A DNA stretch of 64,000 bases from Cohnella fermenti (GCF_004801405.1 NZ_SSOB01000015.1:111568-175567), one strand, 5' to 3'; counted from the stretch's first letter, positions 9,119-18,188 are shown. Notes: generated from the letters alone by a model not told the origin. Numbers and translations are program-made.

Positions 9119-10844
9119 CACCATCGATTGGGAACAGGAATTCCAGGAGAAGCTGCGTCAGATGCACGAGAGCTACAACCCGGAGAACCGCCTTCTGCGG
9201 TGCCCCTTCTCCAGTCCGGGATACCATACGAAGATCAAGCAAGCGGACTTCGTGCATCCGACCCGGCAAGCGGCGGATTACGCGCTGGCGCTGCTGGATG
9301 GAGGCGATCCCTCCTATCGGCAGCGGGCATTCGATATCTTGCAGGTGCTCGTATCCTTGCAGGACCAGGACCCGTCCTCCCCTACGTACGGGATTTGGTC
9401 CTGGTTCTGGGAGGAGCCGCTGCCGGAGATGGCTCCTCCCGACTGGAACTGGGCCGACTTTATCGGCAAGCGCCTGCTGTTTGTCCTGCACCGCCACGAT
9501 TCGCTGCTGCCGGAGCAACTGAGGCTGGATATTCGGCAAGCCGTCCGCAACAGCTGCGAAGCGATTATTAAACGGAATATCGGTCCTCACTACACCAATA
9601 TTGCCATTATGGGCAGCTTCGTCACCATTATTGCCGGGGAGCTGCTGGAGGACTCCCGTTACCTGGAATACGGCCTGGACCGATTGCGGAAGCTGCTTGA
9701 TCACACGCGAAGAGAAGGCGCGCTTCAGGAATACAACAGCCCGCCCTATAGCTCGATAGCGATTACGGAGCTCTCCGCGATTGCCGTCTGCACCAAGACC
9801 GAGCAGGCGCGGCAGATGGCGGAGGAGCTGTTGGACATCGCATGGGGCATGACGGCCGAGCACTTCCATCCGCTGCTGAAGCAATGGTCCGGCCCGCACG
9901 CCCGCTCCTATTCGATCTTCACGGAGCGGGAACGGTTGACCTTCCTCCAGATGGCATTCGACGGGCGGCTCGATGTTCTGGAAGGCTCCGAGCCGGCCTA
10001 CGATCCGGAATGGCACGGGCAGGGCGTACGCTGTCCGGACAGCTTCCTGCCGTTGTTCGCCGAGTGGAAGGGGAACCGGGAGATCAGCCAGAAGCTTCCC
10101 GACGAAGGCATGCCGCTGCAGCGCAAAGCTTATACGTATATGACGCGCGACTATTCGCTGGGGTCGTTTAACCATCAAGCGATGTGGAACCAGTGCCGCA
10201 ACCTGCAGGCTTACATCGCAGGAGACGGCGGAGAAGCGATCAGCTTGCGGCTGCGCGTGCTGCATGAGGATTACGACTTCTGCTCGGCCGTTATCCGCAC
10301 GGAGCAGCGCGGCGGCAATGCCCTGTACGGCATTCGCTTCTCGCTCGACGGAGGGGATACCCATGTCAACCTCGATCCGATCCACGGGCGGACGAAGGCC
10401 CGCGATCTGCGGATTCGGTTGGAGATCTCCAACCGAAGAGGGGCAGGGGCGCCGCGCTGGGAACGGCTCGCGGACAATCGCTACGAGGCGACAATCGGCT
10501 CGACGAAGGCGACGGTTACCGGGTTGTTCGCAGCGATGAGCGGCTTCGGACCGTTCCGTTGGGAGACGTCCGCAGGAACGGTTCAGAGCCGCAGCGGCGA
10601 ATACGACGGTTCGTTCCTGGACCTGGTGCTGCATGCGGGAGAAGAGAGGGAGGTCGACTTCCATGCGATGGAGGAGGCGCTGCTTGGCTTCGCGCTCAGC
10701 TTGACCGAGCCGGGGCAGGAGCCGCCGACCGCCTCCGCGGAACGGCTGCAGGACCGGGTCGGCTTCGAGCTGGCCGACGCTGCGGAGCCGCTCCGCCTGA
10801 CGCTCGGCGTCAAGCCCGGGCCGGTGGCCGAATTGTTCGGCTAA
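9108..10844 (+). CDS. Uncharacterised alpha-helical protein, possible polysaccharide lyase or hydrolase
   Basis: A 578-residue protein with no signal peptide. I do not recognise a named family. The first ~330 residues are helix-rich with regular hydrophobic repeats, as in an (alpha/alpha) toroid, and contain HYTNIAIMGSF and QEYNSPPYSSIAITELSAI, conspicuous aromatic/polar patches of the kind that line sugar clefts. The last ~220 residues look beta-rich (YGIRFSLDGGDTHVNLDP), a layout shared by several lyase and heparinase-like families. It overlaps the GH105-like gene by 11 bases, so the two are co-translated and probably act on the same oligosaccharide. The function is inference from context. 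Confidence 0.7.
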   Translation: MANNTIDWEQEFQEKLRQMHESYNPENRLLRCPFSSPGYHTKIKQADFVHPTRQAADYALALLDGGDPSYRQRAFDILQVLVSLQDQDPSSPTYGIWSWFWEEPLPEMAPPDWNWADFIGKRLLFVLHRHDSLLPEQLRLDIRQAVRNSCEAIIKRNIGPHYTNIAIMGSFVTIIAGELLEDSRYLEYGLDRLRKLLDHTRREGALQEYNSPPYSSIAITELSAIAVCTKTEQARQMAEELLDIAWGMTAEHFHPLLKQWSGPHARSYSIFTERERLTFLQMAFDGRLDVLEGSEPAYDPEWHGQGVRCPDSFLPLFAEWKGNREISQKLPDEGMPLQRKAYTYMTRDYSLGSFNHQAMWNQCRNLQAYIAGDGGEAISLRLRVLHEDYDFCSAVIRTEQRGGNALYGIRFSLDGGDTHVNLDPIHGRTKARDLRIRLEISNRRGAGAPRWERLADNRYEATIGSTKATVTGLFAAMSGFGPFRWETSAGTVQSRSGEYDGSFLDLVLHAGEEREVDFHAMEEALLGFALSLTEPGQEPPTASAERLQDRVGFELADAAEPLRLTLGVKPGPVAELFG

Positions 10845-10878
10845 GTTCGTTCGGGCGATGGAGCGCCGAAGTGACCAA

Positions 10879-10934
10879 GCATCCAGGCATCCAGGTATCT
10901 AGGCGTCCAAGCATCTAAGCATCTAAGCATCTGG
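10879..10934 (+). repeat. Seven tandem 8-bp repeats, consensus GCATCYAR
   Basis: Seven consecutive 8-mers run GCATCCAG, GCATCCAG, GTATCTAG, GCGTCCAA, GCATCTAA, GCATCTAA, GCATCTGG. They sit between the stop codon at 10844 and the terminator at 10945, in the likely 3' untranslated region. Confidence 0.85.
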
Positions 10935-10944
10935 AGTCTGCATG

Positions 10945-10978
10945 GCCCTTCCGGCATATTATCGCCGGAGGGCTTTTT
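10945..10978 (+). terminator. Rho-independent terminator after the GH105 pair
   Basis: GCCCTTCCGGC pairs with GCCGGAGGGC (one bulge) around a short AT loop and is followed by TTTTT. It closes the 8048-10844 operon. Confidence 0.85.
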
Positions 10979-11108
10979 GCGAATGGCGCACCTAGCCAGA
11001 TAAGTTCCGAATCCCTTTATCCTGTCTGACGCCTGCGCCAAGCTTCTCTCGCCATCTGAGGCTGCCAAATCCGCACCGATGTCGCCGAAGCCGCAGGAGG
11101 CCGGGAAT

Positions 11109-11290
11109 GTATGTGAAAATCCACATTGGAGCAACGCGATAACGGGCAGTTTGGGCGATTGTATGTGAAAAATAGCATACATCCGAAAAATCCCGGCTCG
11201 TTTTGCCGGATGTATGCTAAAAACCATATAAAATGCTGCAATTCCTCCCAAACCAAGCCGACGAATGCGAAAAACCGCACAAAACCGCAA
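11109..11290 (+). repeat. Intergenic hairpin-array element, copy A
   Basis: Four mini-hairpins of the type ATGTGAAAAAYCRCAT begin at 11111, 11163, 11214 and 11265 (steps 52, 51, 51 bp). Between the second and third lies a longer stem, TAGCATACAT (11173-11182) against ATGTATGCTA (11210-11219), with an inner CCGGC/GCCGG pair. Copies B (35674) and C (51251) are homologous over the whole length. No coding function is visible. Confidence 0.85.
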
Positions 11291-11413
11291 ACGTCCTCGG
11301 GCCGGGAGGGGCTGGCATTCTTTTGAATGGCAGCCCCGCCGCTCTGGCTCTGGCATATGAGGCGATTCGTTGATATACTGATCTGCATCCGAAGGAGAGT
11401 GAGGAGGCGGTAC

Positions 11414-13702
11414 ATGAAGCCAAACATAACGAACCGGATCATGCTCATCTACGGAGGCGTGCTCCTTGTCATCATTACGCTGACCGTCTTGCTGTCTTAT
11501 CTGGGGACGGTGCGCGGCTTGCGCGATCAATTGAAGGAGACGAATTACGCGCTGCTGAACCAGATTATCGAGAAGATGGATCGCAGCTTCGCACAGATCG
11601 AGAAGGATTTGCTCCAACTGACGAGCGAGCTCGAATTTGTGTATTTTATGAACGACAGCTACGAAGGAACCGCGCAGAAGTACGCCAACTTCTATGCCCT
11701 GAACAATAAGATGAGCAAGTTTATGAGCCGCAACCTGCAGTTCTCGTCCATTTACGTCTATTCTTCTGTAAGCGGTAACATATTGACCCAGGACAGCTAT
11801 ATAGATATCGACCAATCGAATAATCAATGGATTGCCGATTATCTCGACATGAACGGCTACTTCAAGTGGCTGCCGACGCATTCGATTACGAACGGGTACG
11901 CCAAGGAGAACGTCGTAACCTTGATCCGCTCCTACCCGGCGATCAGCAAGCCCGGCTTCCGCACGGGGCTGCTGGCCGTCAACATGAAGGAGAGCGAGCT
12001 GTACCAGATGATTCGGGATATTTATTCCGAAGGCTACAAGGGGCAGACGCTGGTCATCGACAGCGAAGGCAATGTCGTCACTCACGACGACAAGAGCAAG
12101 CTGACGAGCCGGCTGGCGGACAAGCCGTACGTGCAGCAAGTGCTGGCCGGGCCTGCCGAGGGCTCCTTCGAGATGACGATCGAAGGCGACAAGCAGACGG
12201 TGTTCTACGCCACTTCCGCCTACACCGGCTGGAAGGTCGTCAGTATTATTCCGGAGAGCCAGGTGTACCGTCCGCTGACCGTTATGCGCAATCTGCTGAT
12301 CGGCTTCGCGTCCGCGATGCTGGCGATCGGATTTGTTGTCCTGTTTATCGTCAGCCGCCGGACGATCCGGCCGTTCGACCGGTTGATCGGACGGCTGTCG
12401 GGCAAGTACCACGCGATCCCGAAGCCGGCGGGGGGAGGCGCGTCGTACCTCGAGCATGTGTTCGACGAGCTGTTCCACGACCGGGAGGTGCTGGAGCGGC
12501 AAGTGCGGGAGTCCAAGCCGATGATCAAGTGGCGGATCGTCATGGATATGCTGACCGGCCATCGCGCCGAATACTCGGCCGTCCATCATCAATTGGAGTT
12601 CGCCGGGGTGAAGCTGCATCCGGAGCGGATCGTCGTCTGCGCGGCGGAGATCGGCAAGGAGGGCGGCATCGCCTCCAAGGACGAGACGCTGTACACGTAT
12701 GCGCTGTGCAACGTGGCGGAGGAGATCGTCAATGCGGAATATGCCGGCGCGGCGATCGATGCCGGAGGAGGCCACGCAGCGCTGCTGTTCAGCTTCCCGG
12801 ACGGAGATTCGGCGCAGAACCTGATGCGCGTCACCACGCTGCTCGAGCAGATCCAGGACGTGATGCAGCGGCAGGTCGGCGTGTCGGTGACCGTCGGCGT
12901 CGGCAGTTGCTGTACGGAGTTGAAGAAGCTTCCGGAGAGCTACGGCGAAGCCCAGTTCGCCCTCCGCTACAAAATGGTGACAGGACCGAACACCCTCATT
13001 CTGATCGATGACCTCAAGCCGCCCTCCGACCAGGACTATTACCGGTTTATGCGCTCGATAGACCGCATCTGCGACGAGCTTAAGCAGGCGGAGCGCGAGC
13101 AACTGAAGGCGATGGTCGACGAGCTTTATTCGGAGGCGGTCGGCGTCGGTCTGTTGCCGGAGCTGATCCGGCAATTCTCCTTCGAGCTGCTGATGCGCTT
13201 GATGCAGGCGGTCGAATCGCTCGGCATCGCCACCGAGCCGATACGCGTTCGCAACAGCAATCTGTACGAGCGTATCCAGCAATGCGACAATTGGCGGCAG
13301 GCCGAGGATCTTGTGCAGTCGTTCCTCGGCGAGCTGATAGACGAGCTTGAAGCGAAGCGGAGCCAACGCGGGCGCAACGATACGATCGAGCTGATCCGCG
13401 AGTATATCGGCGAATGCTACGGCGACAGCGGATTGTCGCTGGACCGGCTCGCCGAGCGATTTAATCTCAACCCCGCCTACATCAGCCGCTTGTTCAAGAT
13501 ACACGCCCAGACGAATTTTATCGACTACCTGATCGAGACCCGAATCAACGCCGCGAAGCAACTGCTCAAGGATCGTTCCGTGCGGGTGAACGAGATTTCG
13601 CATAAGGTCGGTTATACGAACAGCCGCAGCTTTATGCGCAGCTTCAAGAACTATACCGGGCTGACGCCGACGGAATACCGCGAGCGTTTCCCGGATTCAT
13701 AA
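11414..13702 (+). CDS. Membrane-bound AraC-family sensor-regulator
   Basis: A 762-residue one-component regulator. ATG 11414 is preceded by GAGGAGGCGG; the frame is open further upstream but has no binding site. A transmembrane helix at about residues 11-32 is followed by an extracytoplasmic Cache-like region of about 260 residues and a second helix at about 292-313 (LLIGFASAMLAIGFVVLFIVS). A cytoplasmic linker similar to YesN proteins follows, and the last ~100 residues hold the AraC HTH pair (LDRLAERFNLNPAYISRLFK; VNEISHKVGYTNSRSFMRSFK). It directly precedes an ABC importer and most likely senses an extracellular sugar or substrate-loaded binding protein to control it. Confidence 0.88.
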   Translation: MKPNITNRIMLIYGGVLLVIITLTVLLSYLGTVRGLRDQLKETNYALLNQIIEKMDRSFAQIEKDLLQLTSELEFVYFMNDSYEGTAQKYANFYALNNKMSKFMSRNLQFSSIYVYSSVSGNILTQDSYIDIDQSNNQWIADYLDMNGYFKWLPTHSITNGYAKENVVTLIRSYPAISKPGFRTGLLAVNMKESELYQMIRDIYSEGYKGQTLVIDSEGNVVTHDDKSKLTSRLADKPYVQQVLAGPAEGSFEMTIEGDKQTVFYATSAYTGWKVVSIIPESQVYRPLTVMRNLLIGFASAMLAIGFVVLFIVSRRTIRPFDRLIGRLSGKYHAIPKPAGGGASYLEHVFDELFHDREVLERQVRESKPMIKWRIVMDMLTGHRAEYSAVHHQLEFAGVKLHPERIVVCAAEIGKEGGIASKDETLYTYALCNVAEEIVNAEYAGAAIDAGGGHAALLFSFPDGDSAQNLMRVTTLLEQIQDVMQRQVGVSVTVGVGSCCTELKKLPESYGEAQFALRYKMVTGPNTLILIDDLKPPSDQDYYRFMRSIDRICDELKQAEREQLKAMVDELYSEAVGVGLLPELIRQFSFELLMRLMQAVESLGIATEPIRVRNSNLYERIQQCDNWRQAEDLVQSFLGELIDELEAKRSQRGRNDTIELIREYIGECYGDSGLSLDRLAERFNLNPAYISRLFKIHAQTNFIDYLIETRINAAKQLLKDRSVRVNEISHKVGYTNSRSFMRSFKNYTGLTPTEYRERFPDS

Positions 13703-13713
13703 GCCGCTCTATC

Positions 13714-13747
13714 GCCTTTCCGCGCTCCCTGCGGAAGGGCTTTTTTT
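13714..13747 (+). terminator. Rho-independent terminator
   Basis: GCCTTTCCGC pairs with GCGGAAGGGC and is followed by TTTTTTT, 11 bases after the AraC sensor gene. Confidence 0.9.
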
Positions 13748-13906
13748 ATTGCCGAAGGGGGGCAAGGACAAAGGATGTCGCCCAGGTAAATAGTTGTCAC
13801 CTGCCGTTTGTCAAGAATGGCTACCGGTGTCAAAAGCTATCTGTAGCGCCGTTGCGGCCGCCGCGGCTATGATCGGGTTGCCAGTGATTCGGAAAGGGTG
13901 AGCATC

Positions 13907-14878
13907 ATGAGCGGAACCAAATCGGAACTCGCAGCATTCGCAACAGACAGAGATGAGGTGATCGTCCGCCGCCAGTCGCGATGGAAGAGAGTCGCGCAAG
14001 ACCGTTCCTTATACGTCATGCTGCTTCCTGTAATCGCCTTCTACCTATTGTTTAAGTACGCTCCCATGGGCGGGGAGATTATCGCCTTCAAGAATTACCG
14101 CTTCGTCGACGGCATTCTCGGCAGCGACTGGGTCGGGCTTAAGCACTTCAGGCTGCTGTTCCAAAGCCCGGACTTCTGGAGGGTGCTGCGCAACACGCTT
14201 CTGTTGAACGTGTACAGCCTTGTTCTGGGATTCCCCGCCCCGATCCTGCTGGCCCTCATGTTAAATGAAGTTCGCAAGGAATTGTTTAAGCGCGTCATTC
14301 AGAACCTGCTGTACATTCCCCACTTTATCTCTTGGGCGGTGCTGGGAGGCATTCTGATCGCGGTTCTGTCGCCGAGCACGGGAGTTGTCAACTTCGTCTT
14401 GGAACGCGTATTCGGATTGGAGCCGATCTACTTCATGGCCAGCTCCGCCTGGTGGCCGGCGGCCTATACGGTATCTTCGATCTGGCGCGAAGCCGGCTGG
14501 GGCACCATTCTGTATCTGGCGGCGATGGCGGCGGTCGATCCGCAGCTCTATGAAGCGGCGAAAATCGACGGAGCCGGCAAGCTGCGTCAGATCTGGCACA
14601 TCACGCTCCCGGGTATCCGCAGTACGATAGCGATTCTGCTTATCCTCCGCATGGGCAGCATGATGGACGTCGGACTGGAGCAGACGCTCTCGCTGCAGAA
14701 TTCCTCGGTGCTCGACGTAGCCGACGTAATCAGCACCTATGTGTACCGGATCGGCCTGCAGAACATGAACTACAGCTACTCGACTGCACTCGGCCTCTTC
14801 CAATCGTTGATCGGCCTCATTCTGGTCGTCGGCGTCAATCGCGTCATTCGTCTTATCGGGGAAAGGGGGCTGTGGTGA
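13907..14878 (+). CDS. Sugar ABC transporter permease, LplB type
   Basis: Integral membrane permease of about 323 residues from ATG 13907; GGAAAGG lies about 10 bases upstream, which favours this over GTG 13898. A cytoplasmic N-terminus is followed by six predicted helices, the first at LYVMLLPVIAFYLLF. The EAA-type loop that contacts the ATPase reads EAAKIDGAGKLRQIWHITLPG near residue 220. The stop codon abuts the next permease start, so the two are translationally coupled. No ATPase is encoded here; Bacillales usually supply a shared MsmX-type subunit. Imports an oligosaccharide of unknown identity, likely a product handled by the 8048-10844 enzymes. Confidence 0.9.
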   Translation: MSGTKSELAAFATDRDEVIVRRQSRWKRVAQDRSLYVMLLPVIAFYLLFKYAPMGGEIIAFKNYRFVDGILGSDWVGLKHFRLLFQSPDFWRVLRNTLLLNVYSLVLGFPAPILLALMLNEVRKELFKRVIQNLLYIPHFISWAVLGGILIAVLSPSTGVVNFVLERVFGLEPIYFMASSAWWPAAYTVSSIWREAGWGTILYLAAMAAVDPQLYEAAKIDGAGKLRQIWHITLPGIRSTIAILLILRMGSMMDVGLEQTLSLQNSSVLDVADVISTYVYRIGLQNMNYSYSTALGLFQSLIGLILVVGVNRVIRLIGERGLW

Positions 14879-15775
14879 ATGGAATACGGACATAAGAGAG
14901 TCTCCCCGTTGTCGCTTGCTCTGCGCGCATTAAATGTTGTGCTGTTGTCGTTGTGCGCCTTCATTGCGCTATATCCGTTCTGGTATGAGATATCGGCGTC
15001 CTTCAGCAGCAGCCGCGCCATTACCGCCGGCGAGGTGTCGCTGTGGCCGGTCGAATTCAACACCGTCGCTTACGAGCGGCTGCTGCAGGACGGTCAACTG
15101 TTCCGGGCGATGGGCAATACGGCGCTGGTTACGCTTGTCGGCACGCTGTTCAACATGGCGATGACCGTTCTGGCCGCCTATCCGCTGTCGCGCAAGCGGC
15201 TGCTCGGACGCGGACCGCTTCTGTTGTTCATTACCTTCTCGATGATTTTCGTAAGCGGCCTCATTCCGAACTTTATTCTGATCAAATCGCTGGGGCTTAT
15301 GGACTCCTACTGGGCATTGTGGCTGCCGGGTCTGATCAGCACTTACAACATGTTCGTCATGAAGAGCTTCATGGAAGGGCTGCCGGAGGAGATCGAGGAA
15401 TCGGCTGCGATTGACGGGGCGGGCAACTGGCGTATTCTGGTGCAAATCATGCTGCCTCTGTGCAAGCCGATTCTTGCCGCGCTGTCGCTGTTCTATGCCG
15501 TCGGCTGGTGGAACGCATACTTTAACGTCATGTTATATATCACAAGCTCCGACTTGCAGACGCTCATGCTGAAGCTGTACCAGATGATCACCTCCGTGGA
15601 CCCGAGCCTGCTGAACGGGGGCGGAGGGAGCGAAGCCGCCTCTACGGTTGTACTGACGCCGGAAGCGATCAAGGCGGCTTCGGTTGTGGTCGCGATAGCG
15701 CCGATCCTGTGCGTGTACCCGTTTTTGCAGAGATATTTTGTCAAAGGCGTGCTGATCGGCTCGGTCAAAGGGTGA
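14879..15775 (+). CDS. Sugar ABC transporter permease, YtcP/LplC type
   Basis: A 298-residue second permease that begins immediately after the TGA of its partner; GAAAGGGGG lies just upstream. Six hydrophobic segments are visible. The EAA loop reads ESAAIDGAGNWRILVQIMLPL near residue 180, matching its partner and typical of the carbohydrate uptake-1 family. Its C-terminus QRYFVKGVLIGSVKG is characteristic of this subfamily. It forms the importer with the preceding permease and the following lipoprotein. Confidence 0.92.
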   Translation: MEYGHKRVSPLSLALRALNVVLLSLCAFIALYPFWYEISASFSSSRAITAGEVSLWPVEFNTVAYERLLQDGQLFRAMGNTALVTLVGTLFNMAMTVLAAYPLSRKRLLGRGPLLLFITFSMIFVSGLIPNFILIKSLGLMDSYWALWLPGLISTYNMFVMKSFMEGLPEEIEESAAIDGAGNWRILVQIMLPLCKPILAALSLFYAVGWWNAYFNVMLYITSSDLQTLMLKLYQMITSVDPSLLNGGGGSEAASTVVLTPEAIKAASVVVAIAPILCVYPFLQRYFVKGVLIGSVKG

Positions 15776-15850
15776 TATCAGAGGGCGGGCTCCCGTTGCT
15801 TGCCCTTCGATATAAATTCGCGATACCATCATAACAAAGGGGTTGAAGGA

Positions 15851-17425
15851 ATGGTTAAACACGTAAAGATTGCCGCAACTGCCATGGCGGTCTGCTTGTC
15901 GATGAGTGCGCTCGCGGCATGCAGCTCGAAGTCCGATTCATCGGAGAGCGGCGGCAGCGCTTCGGCAAGCAAGCCATCCATTAGCGTCTCGGTGTTCGAT
16001 CGAGGCACCGTATCGAGCGAAGAGGGGACTTACGAGAGCAACCGCTGGACCAAGTGGATCAACGAGAACAGCCCGACGAAGGTGGATTGGGTTCCGGTTC
16101 CGCGCAACGAAGCCCAGACGAAGCTGAATACGCTGATCGCTTCCGGCAGCGCGCCGGATCTCATCTGGGAATATTCTCGCGATTATATCGTTCAATTGGC
16201 CAATCAGGGAGCCATCCAGCCGATCGACGAGTATCTCGATAAATATAGCACCAGCTACAAGGCGTACTTGGAGTCCCACTCGGAGCTGCTGCCGTACTTG
16301 AAGATCGATGGGAAAATGTATGCCGTCGCCAGCGAGCGGGGCATCGATTCGGTCGCCAACCACGGCATGTGGATTCGCAAGGACTGGTTGGACAAGCTGG
16401 GATTGGATGCGCCTGCAACGGTGGAGGAATTGCTGGAGGTGGCGCGCAAGTTCCAGACCGAGGACCCGGACGGCAACGGCAAGGACGATACCGTGCCGAT
16501 CGTGTTTAACTATAACTTCCCGGGCATTCTTCAAGCGTTCTTCCAAGCGAATTCGACGCAATGGTATGCCGAGGGCGAGGGCGTTCAGCTCGGGCGGCTT
16601 CTGGATCGCTATGAGGACTACTTGAGCCTCCATAAGCAATTGTTCGACGAGAAGCTGATCGACCAGGAATACATCACGGACTCGAATTATACGCGCGCCA
16701 TGCAGAACTGGACAACGGGCAAGGCCGGCATTCTGTTCGGCAGTTGGAATATGGAGTCTCAATATCGGGACTTGGTGGCCAATGTGCCGGATGCGGAGAT
16801 GGTGCCCTTGGAATCTCTCGAGACCAAGTACGGCAAGAACGGCCTTTATCAGGAAGCGCCTCCGGGAATCTATGTCGCGTTCAACAGCGATATGAAGGAG
16901 GACGAGATCGAAGCGGCGTTCAAATTCCTCGATTGGCTGATCGACGGGGGCTGGGAACCGCTTAAGCAAGGAGAAGAGGGTGTCCATTATCAGGACGTAA
17001 ACGGCGTGCCGCAGACCATCGATGCGGATAAATTCAAGACGGAAGCCGGCTACGCCTATGAGTATGCCATCGTTAACCAAAGCGCGCCGCAGCCGGAATG
17101 GTTCCCGATCATGGCCGCTTCCGACGAGGTCTCGCAGGCGTACGCCAAGCAGAAGGCGGCCTCCCTGGAGACGGCAATGAAGAACACCTATCGCCGCGAC
17201 ATCGCTTATGCGCCGGGAATGGCGGAGCTGACGCAGTTGATGGCTACGTTCGACCCCATCGCGCAGCAGATCGAAGCGAAGGTCGTTACCGGCGGCCCCG
17301 GCATGACCCCCGCCAAGGGAATGGAGGAGCTGCGCTCGGAATGGAAGCGTCTGGGCGGCGACACGATCAACCAGCAGGTAAACAAATGGTACGCGGAGAA
17401 CAAGGATCAGTTGACGACGAAGTAG
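15851..17425 (+). CDS. Extracellular solute-binding lipoprotein of the sugar importer
   Basis: A 524-residue lipoprotein. I use ATG 15851 (AAAGGGG upstream) rather than the longer frame from 15800. The signal peptide ends in the lipobox LAAC, giving a lipid-anchored Cys near residue 25. The body is a family-1 carbohydrate-binding fold with WIRKDWLDKLGL and LLEVARKFQTEDPDGNGKDD, the latter a common Ca-loop-like motif in LplA/YtcQ proteins. It delivers substrate to the 13907/14879 permeases. Directly after its TAG stop comes the tail of another solute-binding protein in the same frame (17441-17590). Confidence 0.9.
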   Translation: MVKHVKIAATAMAVCLSMSALAACSSKSDSSESGGSASASKPSISVSVFDRGTVSSEEGTYESNRWTKWINENSPTKVDWVPVPRNEAQTKLNTLIASGSAPDLIWEYSRDYIVQLANQGAIQPIDEYLDKYSTSYKAYLESHSELLPYLKIDGKMYAVASERGIDSVANHGMWIRKDWLDKLGLDAPATVEELLEVARKFQTEDPDGNGKDDTVPIVFNYNFPGILQAFFQANSTQWYAEGEGVQLGRLLDRYEDYLSLHKQLFDEKLIDQEYITDSNYTRAMQNWTTGKAGILFGSWNMESQYRDLVANVPDAEMVPLESLETKYGKNGLYQEAPPGIYVAFNSDMKEDEIEAAFKFLDWLIDGGWEPLKQGEEGVHYQDVNGVPQTIDADKFKTEAGYAYEYAIVNQSAPQPEWFPIMAASDEVSQAYAKQKAASLETAMKNTYRRDIAYAPGMAELTQLMATFDPIAQQIEAKVVTGGPGMTPAKGMEELRSEWKRLGGDTINQQVNKWYAENKDQLTTK

Positions 17426-17440
17426 ATCATCATACGGAAA

Positions 17441-17590
17441 ATGATACCGAAGGCGATCCTTGCCAAGCCGGAAGAATTCGACAAGTTCTGGGACGACTAT
17501 TTGTCGCAATTGGAGAAGGCTGGCGTTCACAAGGCGGAAGAGCTTCGTCTGCAGTTGGTTCAAGAGCGCGTGAAGCTGTGGAACGAATAA
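17441..17590 (+). pseudogene. C-terminal remnant of a second solute-binding protein
   Basis: A 49-codon fragment reads MIPKAILAKPEEFDKFWDDY...VQERVKLWNE and ends at TAA 17588-17590. It resembles the usual C-terminal helix pair of LplA-type binding proteins (FDKxWDDY...QxxxxxxKLWNE). The preceding gene already has a complete C-terminus, and this fragment has no upstream half and no ribosome binding site. It is in the same frame as the upstream TAG (17423-17425), so readthrough would append 54 residues. Best read as the scar of a deletion between tandem paralogues; a sequencing error is less likely. Confidence 0.6.
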
Positions 17591-17630
17591 GCACGCTTGG
17601 GTCGTAGCTATAACAACAAGCTGAAATAGC

Positions 17631-17672
17631 CAAACGGGACGAAGAGGGAATTTCCCTGCTTCGTCCCGTTTG
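17631..17672 (+). terminator. Strong hairpin after the ABC importer
   Basis: CAAACGGGACGAAG pairs perfectly with CTTCGTCCCGTTTG, and the loop itself contains AGGGAA/TTTCCCT. No long T-tract follows, so it may protect the 3' end as well as terminate. Confidence 0.75.
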
Positions 17673-17712
17673 CGCTTCCGGTCTAATGTCAAGACAAAGT
17701 GATGTGATGTCC

Positions 17713-18150
17713 TCAAACGCGACTTCGTCTCAATGATTCGATACGCTGCAAGTCGATCCCCGTCGCTTCGGCGATGTCGTCAGCCGTGAAGCCTCTCACT
17801 AGCATTCGTATTGCGGTCTGCTCGACACCTCGCTCAATCCCGTCGTTCGTCGCATCCTGCAGCCAGGTGGCCCTGTCGTGCAGCGCCTTCTCTCTCATCC
17901 GGTACAACCGCCGCGTCACCTCGTCGCTTGCGAGCTGGTTCAGTCGGTCTTCCGCTTCTCCGATCATCTCATCCACCTCCATCAATTCTTGCAATTGTTC
18001 GGGTGTCACGTCCTGCTCTAGGAATCTCAGCCAGCGGTGCAGCGGGTCGTCGATGTCGAAGACAACCTCCTTGTCGCCGATCCACTCCCCGCCCAACTGG
18101 GTATCGCCGATAAAGACCACTTCTGCAATGAGCTGGCTGCCGCCGCGAGA
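17713..18150 (-). pseudogene. Truncated Rpn-family nuclease copy lacking its catalytic core
   Basis: The readable part from GTG 18120 is 135 codons and nearly identical to the intact gene at 52101-53027, both before (IGDTQLGGEWIGDKEVV) and after (FDIDDPLHRWLRFLEQDV) a precise internal gap. In the intact copy the 309 missing bases (103 codons) are bounded by the 9-bp direct repeat AGGAGGTTG at 52324-52332 and 52633-52641, and one such repeat remains here. The loss removes LDILCKTD and NVEMQI, the PD-(D/E)xK residues. The 5' part is also gone: homology begins near 18150 (GGSQLIAEVV). Homology runs past the stop to about 17703. It cannot be catalytically active. Confidence 0.85.
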
Positions 18151-18188
18151 TGTGCGGAAACGGGAGGTGCGAGGTGCGTTGCGGGGAA

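Larger units (their letters stand above)
10845..11413. other. Gene-free region: 8-bp repeats, terminator, hairpin array
   Basis: This 569-bp stretch holds the 8-bp tandem repeats (10879-10934), a terminator (10945-10978), hairpin array A (11109-11290) and the ribosome binding site of the next gene. A 66-codon ORF at 11126-11326 lies wholly in the array and is not believed. Confidence 0.7.

Noticed and set aside
11126..11326. 66-codon ORF inside hairpin array A, with similar peptides in copy B
   Set aside because: Peptide similarity follows from DNA similarity of the repeats. The 51-52 bp unit shifts frame within the array, and there is no binding site.
10841..13603. 920-codon antisense ORF over the membrane AraC sensor
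   Set aside because: The plus-strand gene has clear domains and a ribosome binding site. The antisense frame runs through a terminator and the 8-bp repeats.
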